From Gemmatimonadota bacterium (GTDB lineage: Bacteria; Gemmatimonadota; Gemmatimonadetes; Gemmatimonadales; Gemmatimonadaceae): a stretch of DNA of 64,000 nt. The stretch lies in the NCBI GenBank assembly GCA_016712265.1, contig JADJRJ010000028.1, positions 558,001 to 622,000 of the forward strand. Direction: 5' to 3'. Every line of letters begins with the position of its first letter. The first letter of the stretch is position 1. Shown in pieces: positions 58,339 to 64,000 of this stretch. Made by a program: the position numbers and the translations under genes. The notes below the pieces were generated by a model. That model was not told where the DNA came from. It ran no database searches and was given only the letters and a program-made list of their open reading frames with translations.

Positions 58339-60768
58339 ATGTACGTCGGCCCACTCCTGCTGGCTCTCGTTGCGGCCAGCGATACCACCACTGCTGACTC
58401 TACACGGCACACGGCGACCGAACCGGAGAGCCGTCTGGTCGCGTTCGGGACCGCGGTCACCCTGACCGGCACCCGGGCGTTCGTCGGTGAGCCCCGCGGA
58501 GCGACCCCGGGGAGCGTCCACGTCTACCAGCGGACCGGTGCGACCTGGCGCGTGGCCGGCAAGGTCGCGGCGCCCAACGGCACCGCGAACGACGGCTTCG
58601 GTGCCAGCGTTGCCGCCGATGGCAACCACCTGCTCGTGGGCCGACTCGGACTCCCGAATGCCGCCGACAGTGGTCGCGGGGCGGTCGAAGCCTTTCGACG
58701 CGAGGCCAACGGCGCATGGACCCATGTCGGGACGATCACCACATCGGTGCGTGCGCGCGCCGGATTCGGGGCGGCGATCGTCGTTCGCGGTGACCGCGCC
58801 ATGATCGGCGCGCCCGGCGAAGGGGGCGGCGTCGTGTACGAGTACCGCTATGCCAACGGCGCCTGGAGCGCCGCGGGGACCATCAAGCCTGACTCGCAGG
58901 GAGTCGCCGATCGCTTTGGACAGGCGATTGCGATGGACGCCGATCATCTGGTGGTTGGCGCGCCGGGCCGAAGCACCAGCCGTGGCGCCGTCTACGTGTA
59001 CCGACCGGCCGATGGCGGATGGACCCAGAATGCGATGGTGATCTCCGCTCGCGGGGCGGACAACGCCCGCCTGGGATCGAGCCTCCTGCTGAGTGGCAAG
59101 CGCATTGTTGCCGGCGCACCGGGCGCGCTGCTTCTTCCGGGACAAGGCGGGGGCAGCGTGGGGCTCGCCGCCGTGTTCGAGTACAGCGACATCGCCGAGA
59201 TCTGGCGCGAACGCCGCAACTTCACGCCGTACGACTACTCGGGTGCGCGCTTTGGAACGAGCCTCGGCGCCTCGGGGAACGAACTGTGGGTCGGCGCTCC
59301 CGGGGCGGAACGGGGGACCGGGCGCATCTATACAATGCGACAGGACCGGGAAGGGAATTGGCTCGCGATGCAAGCGCTGGACGTGCCCGGCGTGGAGCCT
59401 GGGGCGACGTTCGCGAGTTCGTTCGCGATGTCAGGGGACCACGCAGTGGTCGGGATGCCAAGCGATGGGGGCGGCGAGGGAACGGTGATGTTCCTCGGCA
59501 GGACCCCGGCTGGCAGCTGGGCGGTGCGCGGGACGTTCTATCCCACCTCGACCAACAAGACCTTTGCCGCTGTGAAGGGCAAGGAGCAGGACTGCAGTGA
59601 CGCGGGCAAGGTGGGCGAGTTCGAGTGCGGAAGCACGGCGCTTTCCTCGTTCCTGCCGATCACGGCCATCGGCGGCAAGCGCGGGACGCGCATGAATGAC
59701 AACTGGGGGTGGACCGATCCGGTGACGGGAGCGGAGATCGCGATCCTTGGCCGGACCGACGGCAGCTCCTTTGTCGACGTGAGCAATCCCGCGAACCCAC
59801 GCTACCTCGGCGACCTCCCCAAGACGAAGGGGTCGCCGCCAGCGGCCTGGCGTGACATGAAGATCTACAAGGATCATGTCTTTATCGTGGCGGACAACGC
59901 CGGCGAACATGGGATGCAGGTGTTTGACCTCACGCGACTGCGGAACGTACGCACGCCGCAGGTCTTCACCCCGGACGTGACGTACGACCGGATCAACAGT
60001 GCGCACAACATTGTCTCGAATGAGGAGACGGGTTTCATGTACACCGTGGGGACGTCCGGTGGCGGGGAGACCTGCGGCGGAGGGTATCACATGATTGACG
60101 TGCGGACGCCCAAGAAGCCCAAGTTCGCGGGGTGTTTCGGCGATCCGCGGACCGGTCGCGCGGGAACGGGGTACTCTCACGACGCGCAGTGCGTGACCTA
60201 TCGTGGACCCGACACGCGTTACACCGGCAAGGAGATTTGCGTGGGCAGTAACGAGACGGCCATTTCCATCGCCGACCTGTCCGACAAGAAGAACCCGGTG
60301 GCGATCTCGCGGGCGTCGTATCCCAACGTGGCCTATGCTCACCAGGCGTGGTTGACGGACGACCACAAGTACCTGTACCTCAACGATGAAGGCGACGAGT
60401 CGCAGGGGCAGGGCGAGGCCGGCAAGGGGACGCGCACCCTCGTGTGGGACCTGACCGACCTGAGCGATCCCATCCTCGTGAAGGAGCACGTCGGGACCTC
60501 GCGGGCGATTGATCACAACCTGTACGTGAAGGGCGACCGCATGTACCAGGCGAACTACACCTCCGGGTTGCGCATCCTGGACATCAGCGATCCAAAGAAC
60601 CCCAGGGAGGTTGGCTTCATGGACACGCATCCGGGTGACGATGGGACGCCGAGCTTCAATGGGGCGTGGAGTGTGTACCCGTACTTCAAGAGCGGGACGA
60701 TCATCGTCACGAGCATTGGGGAAGGAGTGTTCTTCGTGAAGGACAAATCACGGAAGACGGTGCAGTGA
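58339..60768 (+). CDS. Secreted FG-GAP / choice-of-anchor-B beta-propeller protein
   Basis: An 809-residue protein with a weak N-terminal signal (YVGPLLLALVAAS). Residues of about 30-400 hold FG-GAP-like repeats of 50-60 residues ('FGASVAADGNHLLVG', 'FGAAIVVRGDRAMIGAP', 'FGQAIAMDADHLVVGAP', 'FGTSLGASGNELWVGAP'), an integrin-alpha-like propeller. The second half matches choice-of-anchor-B (LVIVD-repeat) proteins: 'SSFVDVSNPANPRYLGDLP', 'RDMKIYKDHVFIVADN', 'HNIVSNEETGFMYTVGT' and 'HDAQCVTYRGPDTRYTGKE'. Such proteins are usually cell-surface or extracellular; no anchor is seen here. Its TGA overlaps the next ATG by one base. Confidence 0.82.
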   Translation: MYVGPLLLALVAASDTTTADSTRHTATEPESRLVAFGTAVTLTGTRAFVGEPRGATPGSVHVYQRTGATWRVAGKVAAPNGTANDGFGASVAADGNHLLVGRLGLPNAADSGRGAVEAFRREANGAWTHVGTITTSVRARAGFGAAIVVRGDRAMIGAPGEGGGVVYEYRYANGAWSAAGTIKPDSQGVADRFGQAIAMDADHLVVGAPGRSTSRGAVYVYRPADGGWTQNAMVISARGADNARLGSSLLLSGKRIVAGAPGALLLPGQGGGSVGLAAVFEYSDIAEIWRERRNFTPYDYSGARFGTSLGASGNELWVGAPGAERGTGRIYTMRQDREGNWLAMQALDVPGVEPGATFASSFAMSGDHAVVGMPSDGGGEGTVMFLGRTPAGSWAVRGTFYPTSTNKTFAAVKGKEQDCSDAGKVGEFECGSTALSSFLPITAIGGKRGTRMNDNWGWTDPVTGAEIAILGRTDGSSFVDVSNPANPRYLGDLPKTKGSPPAAWRDMKIYKDHVFIVADNAGEHGMQVFDLTRLRNVRTPQVFTPDVTYDRINSAHNIVSNEETGFMYTVGTSGGGETCGGGYHMIDVRTPKKPKFAGCFGDPRTGRAGTGYSHDAQCVTYRGPDTRYTGKEICVGSNETAISIADLSDKKNPVAISRASYPNVAYAHQAWLTDDHKYLYLNDEGDESQGQGEAGKGTRTLVWDLTDLSDPILVKEHVGTSRAIDHNLYVKGDRMYQANYTSGLRILDISDPKNPREVGFMDTHPGDDGTPSFNGAWSVYPYFKSGTIIVTSIGEGVFFVKDKSRKTVQ

Positions 60769-61847
60769 TGTTCGATCGACGACTCCCGGTCGGCCTGGTG
60801 CTCCTGCTGGCCGGGGTTGGAGCGGTGGCCCAGGCGCCAGGCGCCCGCAAGCTGTTCGTCACGAACCAGGGCGGCGCGACGATCACGGTGCTTGATGAGC
60901 GCACCGCGAAGGTCGATACCGTCCTGGACCTGCGACGACTCGGCTTCAGCGACAATGCCAAACCCCACCACGTCGTGGTGGAGCCGGACGGGAGTTTCTG
61001 GTACGTGTCGCTGATTGGCGATGGACGGGTGCTGAAGTTCGACCGGTCGCATCGCCTGGTGGGCCAGGTACGGATGGAAACCCCCGGGTTGCTGGCCCTG
61101 GATCCGGCCCATGACTCGTTGTACGTCGGGCGCTCGATGACCGCGGTCAACCCGCCAAAATCGTTAGGCGTGATCATGCGCTCGTCGTTCACCCTGGTCG
61201 AGGAGCAGGAGATCCTCGTGGCGCGGCCGCATGCGCTCGCGGTGTCGGCGGACGGGAAGTGGGTGCACACGGCGTCCCTGGCCGAGAACCGGATTGCGTC
61301 CGTGGAGACGGCGACCGGTCGGGTGACGCTCACCAGCATCCCTGGTGCGGCGCGGTCGCTGGTGATGTTTGCGATCTCTCCTGACGGGCGCACCATGGTG
61401 GCGGGGGCGGAGCTTGCGAACTCGCTGTTCGTCTTTGACCTCACGCGGCCCCCCCCACTGGTACCGGTGCGTGAGATCCCGGTCGACGGGAAGCCCTGGG
61501 AGGCGCGATTCGCTCCGGATAACAAGACGGTCTACCTCACCCTGCTGCTGAAGAACGGTGTGGCGGTGGTAGACGCCCAGGCCGGCAAGGTCAGTCGCGT
61601 GCTCACCGGTTCAATCGCTCAGCCCTACAGCATGGCGTTGGCGAGCGATGGGCGACGCGCCTTTGTGGTGAGCCAGAACACCGGGGCACTGGCCCCCGGC
61701 CAGAGTGGCCATGACAAACACGGCATGGCTGGCCACGACGCGAAGGATGGATGGCTTTCCGTGTTGGACTTGCGCAGCGGCAAGGAGACCCGGACGGTGA
61801 TGCTGGGCCGCGGGCCAACCGGGTTGGGCGCGGCCGGGTTGCGATGA
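60768..61847 (+). CDS. Secreted YncE-like seven-bladed propeller protein
   Basis: A 359-residue protein with a signal peptide (VGLVLLLAGVGAVAQAP) and YVTN/NHL-type repeats: 'KLFVTNQGGATITVLDE', 'VVVEPDGSFWYVSLIGDG', 'ALAVSADGKWVHTASLAEN', 'FAISPDGRTMVAGAELANS' and 'MALASDGRRAFVVSQNTG'. A His/Gly/Asp-rich insert ('GQSGHDKHGMAGHD') in the last blade could bind metal. The start (TGATG) and end (ATGA) overlap both neighbours, so it belongs to a three-gene operon of secreted propellers. No enzymatic motif is visible; binding of a surface ligand or a redox partner is equally possible. Confidence 0.8.
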   Translation: MFDRRLPVGLVLLLAGVGAVAQAPGARKLFVTNQGGATITVLDERTAKVDTVLDLRRLGFSDNAKPHHVVVEPDGSFWYVSLIGDGRVLKFDRSHRLVGQVRMETPGLLALDPAHDSLYVGRSMTAVNPPKSLGVIMRSSFTLVEEQEILVARPHALAVSADGKWVHTASLAENRIASVETATGRVTLTSIPGAARSLVMFAISPDGRTMVAGAELANSLFVFDLTRPPPLVPVREIPVDGKPWEARFAPDNKTVYLTLLLKNGVAVVDAQAGKVSRVLTGSIAQPYSMALASDGRRAFVVSQNTGALAPGQSGHDKHGMAGHDAKDGWLSVLDLRSGKETRTVMLGRGPTGLGAAGLR

Positions 61848-63730
61848 GGCGGGTCTTCGTCGCGCTGGCGCTCGGGTGGGGAACAACCGGCGCGGCGCAG
61901 GGAGTCCCGGGGTTCACCCGCGCGGTGAACCCCTTTCCCGTGCAGGACAGCGCGGGACGCCAGATGGCGGCGCCCTTCCTTGGCGGGTTCGACGTGCCGC
62001 GGCCCCAGCTGGTGGACATCGACGGCGATGGGGACCAGGACCTGTTTGTCCAGGAGCGCTCCAACGCCGTCATGTTCTTCGAGAACGTGCGGGGAGCGTT
62101 TACCTGGCGGACGGATGCATTCCTGGACGTGCCAGTTGGGGAATGGTACCGCTTTGTGGACCTCGATCGCGACGGTCGCGTTGACCTGCTCAGTGAGTCG
62201 CCGGTCTCCTACATACGCGCCTGGCGCAATGTGGGCACGCGCGAGGCGGCGAAGTTCGTGATCGCGGTGGACACCCTCCGCGACAGCGACGGCGCCCCGA
62301 TCCCGGCGGATCGACAGAACATCCTGAACGCGGTCGACATCGACTGCAACGGACGATTGGACCTGTTTCTTGGCCGCGTCGCGGGGACGGTGGATCGCTT
62401 CGAGGCGGTGCCGGGCAGCGAGTCCAACGGGGTCCCGCGGTTCGGGCTGCACACCGAGCGATGGGAGGGGATCGAGGTGCTTGGCCCGGTGCCTGGGCAA
62501 CCGGGGCCGAGCCGGATCGAACTCACCGGAACGCGCCACGGCGCCAACACGCTCGGTTTTGGTGACATCGATGGCGACGGCGACATCGACCTGTTCTGGG
62601 GGGACTACTTCGAACGCGGGCTGCTCGTGTTCGAGAATCGCGGAAGTGGATGCGGTACGCCCAACATGCGCGAGGGCTACCGCCGTTTTCCCGATAGCAC
62701 GACGGCCCTCACCAGCGGGTACAACGCTCCAACGACGGGGGACATCGACGGGGATGGCCTGCTGGATGTCGTCATGGGGGTGATTGGTGGTTCGTATTCC
62801 CCTCGGACCACCGCGGTGAACAATCTCTACCTCATCCAGCAACGGGCGCGCGGACGCTTCGAGGTCGCCTCCAAGCGACTCGTGCCGACGCTGGATGTAG
62901 GGAGTGAAGCGACGCCCGTGCTCGGCGACGTGGATGGTGACGGGGACCTTGACCTATTGGTTGGGAACAAGATCTCCCCGGAGTCGGAGTCCACGGCGAC
63001 GGTGACCTGGTTCGAGAATACCGGCACGCCGAAGGCCCCCATGTATCGCGATCGCGGGCTGCTGCCGATCCGCGGGGAATTTCACTACGCGCCGTCGGTC
63101 GCGGACCTCGACGGCGATGGGCGGATGGACCTGGTGATGGGGACCTGGCGCGACCGCGTGCAGTGGTGGCGAAACGTCGCGACGGCCGGAGCGCCGCGAT
63201 ACGAGTTGGCGGATAGCGCGCTCGTGGTCCTCACGCGTGGAAGCAACACGACGCCGGCCCTCGCCGACCTGGATGGGGACGGCGACCTCGACATGATCGT
63301 GGGGGAGGCGTCCGGGCAGCTCAACTTCTATCGGAATGCCGGGACGCGCGCCGTGCCGCGATTCGAGCTGGTGAGCGACACCTGGCTCGGGATCGATGTG
63401 GGGCGTCGCAGCACCCCCGTCCTGTACGACGTGGACGGTGACGGGGCTTCGGACCTGGTGCTCGGCAGCGAGGATGGCGGCGTGCAGTGGTGGAGGAACA
63501 CATCGGCCGGTGGTGCGGTGAGCTTTGGCCCGGCCGCGGTGCTCGAGCCGGCGACCGATCTGTACTCGGCGCCCGCGCTTGGTGACGTGGACGGCGATGG
63601 TGTGCTGGACCTGGTGGTGGGAGGACAGTCCGGCGGACTTCGCTGGTTCGCAGGCCAACGCAGGCGTGCCCCCGGATCCGAGACGCCAGGGGGCCCGCCG
63701 GTTCGAGCACCCGGCAGCCGTCAGGAGTAG
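61844..63730 (+). CDS. Secreted VCBS/FG-GAP calcium-loop repeat protein
   Basis: A 628-residue protein with a signal peptide (RRVFVALALGWGTTGAAQG). It contains ten D-x-D-x-D/N-G-x-x-D loops, such as 'DIDGDGDQD', 'DLDRDGRVD', 'DIDGDGLLD', 'DLDGDGRMD' and 'DVDGDGVLD', each followed by a short strand. This is the calcium-binding pattern of VCBS/FG-GAP propellers, used in adhesins, cohesin-like scaffolds and carbohydrate-binding surface proteins. Linkers between loops often read 'WFENTG', 'WWRNVA' or 'FYRNAG', a typical second signature. The C terminus is a Pro/Arg-rich tail with no obvious anchor. It overlaps the YncE-like gene by four bases. Confidence 0.85.
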   Translation: MRRVFVALALGWGTTGAAQGVPGFTRAVNPFPVQDSAGRQMAAPFLGGFDVPRPQLVDIDGDGDQDLFVQERSNAVMFFENVRGAFTWRTDAFLDVPVGEWYRFVDLDRDGRVDLLSESPVSYIRAWRNVGTREAAKFVIAVDTLRDSDGAPIPADRQNILNAVDIDCNGRLDLFLGRVAGTVDRFEAVPGSESNGVPRFGLHTERWEGIEVLGPVPGQPGPSRIELTGTRHGANTLGFGDIDGDGDIDLFWGDYFERGLLVFENRGSGCGTPNMREGYRRFPDSTTALTSGYNAPTTGDIDGDGLLDVVMGVIGGSYSPRTTAVNNLYLIQQRARGRFEVASKRLVPTLDVGSEATPVLGDVDGDGDLDLLVGNKISPESESTATVTWFENTGTPKAPMYRDRGLLPIRGEFHYAPSVADLDGDGRMDLVMGTWRDRVQWWRNVATAGAPRYELADSALVVLTRGSNTTPALADLDGDGDLDMIVGEASGQLNFYRNAGTRAVPRFELVSDTWLGIDVGRRSTPVLYDVDGDGASDLVLGSEDGGVQWWRNTSAGGAVSFGPAAVLEPATDLYSAPALGDVDGDGVLDLVVGGQSGGLRWFAGQRRRAPGSETPGGPPVRAPGSRQE

Positions 63731-63765
63731 AGTCGCGGCCGGAGTGTCAGGTCGCGACGGGCTCG

Positions 63766-63999
63766 TCAGCCGCGCGGCACCATCCACCGGCGCATGGTCT
63801 CCGAGGTGCGCAACCTCGCCAGCGACGGATCGACATGGAAGTTCAGCACGTCCAACGGATGCGCTCCGTGCGGAAGGGCGCGGAGCATGGCGTCGGCGCG
63901 GCTGGAATCGCCTAACGCTGCAGCAATCTGTGCGCGGTAGAGCACCGGAAGCCCTGCGGGAAAACGCGGCGGCTGGGCCGCGAGCCAGCGGTCCGCTCG
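63766..63999 (-). CDS. C-terminal end of a TPR-like protein (partial)
   Basis: The last 77 residues of a leftward gene that continues past the right edge. Helical pairs ('DRWLAAQPPRFPAGLPVLYRA', in parts; 'AALGDSSRADAMLRALP') look like TPR units. The end ('FHVDPSLARLRTSETMRRWM') resembles the tail of serine/threonine kinases and cyclases with TPR domains ('DP-x-L-x-x-LR'). The catalytic part, if any, is outside the window. A CGTTAGGC copy (63910-63917) again gives an Ala-TTA-Gly codon set. Confidence 0.6.
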   Translation of the reverse strand, partial: RADRWLAAQPPRFPAGLPVLYRAQIAAALGDSSRADAMLRALPHGAHPLDVLNFHVDPSLARLRTSETMRRWMVPRG

Positions 64000-64000
64000 C

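Noticed and set aside
1968..63917. Integron attC interpretation of CGTTAGGC copies
   Set aside because: GTTAGGC matches the attC core GTTRRRY, but copies lie inside conserved genes, are not paired with complementary sites at gene-cassette spacing, and no integrase is present.
1..64000. tRNA, rRNA or riboswitch genes
   Set aside because: I looked for T-loop sequences, anticodon-stem patterns and known riboswitch cores by eye and saw none. A covariance-model search would be needed to rule out small RNAs.

Overview
The window is about 68% GC and densely packed. It carries no tRNA, rRNA, CRISPR array, insertion sequence or phage gene that I can see. The gene repertoire points to a free-living, diderm, heterotrophic soil-type bacterium. 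Many products carry Sec, Tat or lipoprotein signals. There is a large TonB-receptor-like barrel, a DUF5916 outer-membrane protein, a PEP-CTERM protein, beta-propeller proteins, exported peptidases and amidohydrolases, and a PD40-amidohydrolase fusion. This mix is typical of Gemmatimonadota, but that placement is an inference from gene content, not from a marker gene.

Layout. 1-2860: a co-directional set (partial gene, MOSC protein, 73-residue zinc-knuckle protein, AlaX-like editing protein, LiaF-C-like protein, small membrane protein) closed by an intrinsic terminator. 3000-9220: an Arg/Asp/Glu heptad-repeat protein, a frameshifted cyclase gene coupled to a streptogramin-lyase-like propeller, a secreted protein, a penicillin-acylase-family hydrolase and a Spy-like protein. 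9389-15377: a TonB-receptor-like barrel with a Spy-like tail, a di-heme cytochrome c peroxidase and a small AAA ATPase. 15451-30041: a sugar locus. Tat or Sec exported hydrolases (a TIM-barrel-like protein, GH3, GH127) would release L-arabinose-type sugars. An RbsABC-type importer would take them up. A FucI/AraA-like isomerase, ribulokinase and ribulose-5-phosphate 4-epimerase would bring them to xylulose 5-phosphate. 30119-36136: prolyl aminopeptidase-like lipoprotein, small secreted protein, cytochrome P450, PHB-depolymerase-like esterase and the ABC-F protein Uup. 36300-50098: M20 amidohydrolase, M24 peptidase, amidohydrolase, aquaporin-like channel, secreted protein, PD40-amidohydrolase fusion, BlaI-type repressor with an M23 peptidase, gamma-carbonic-anhydrase-like protein and a carbamoylase. 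50162-63999: DUF5916 protein, PEP-CTERM protein, YdeI-like protein, M19 dipeptidase, M23 lipoprotein, GH29 fucosidase, three overlapping genes for secreted propeller or calcium-loop proteins, and a partial TPR-like tail.

The most striking DNA-level signal is the octamer CGTTAGGC. I count 19 exact copies on the two strands, plus five that differ only in the last base. Base composition alone predicts two or three exact copies by my estimate. The copies account for almost every in-frame TTA leucine codon I noticed, and four of them contain the TAG stop codon of a gene. Other points worth a second look are the receptor-Spy fusion, a 9-bp minisatellite ending at a start codon, an aquaporin lacking the selectivity-filter arginine, a beta-propeller triplet operon and the frameshifted cyclase.
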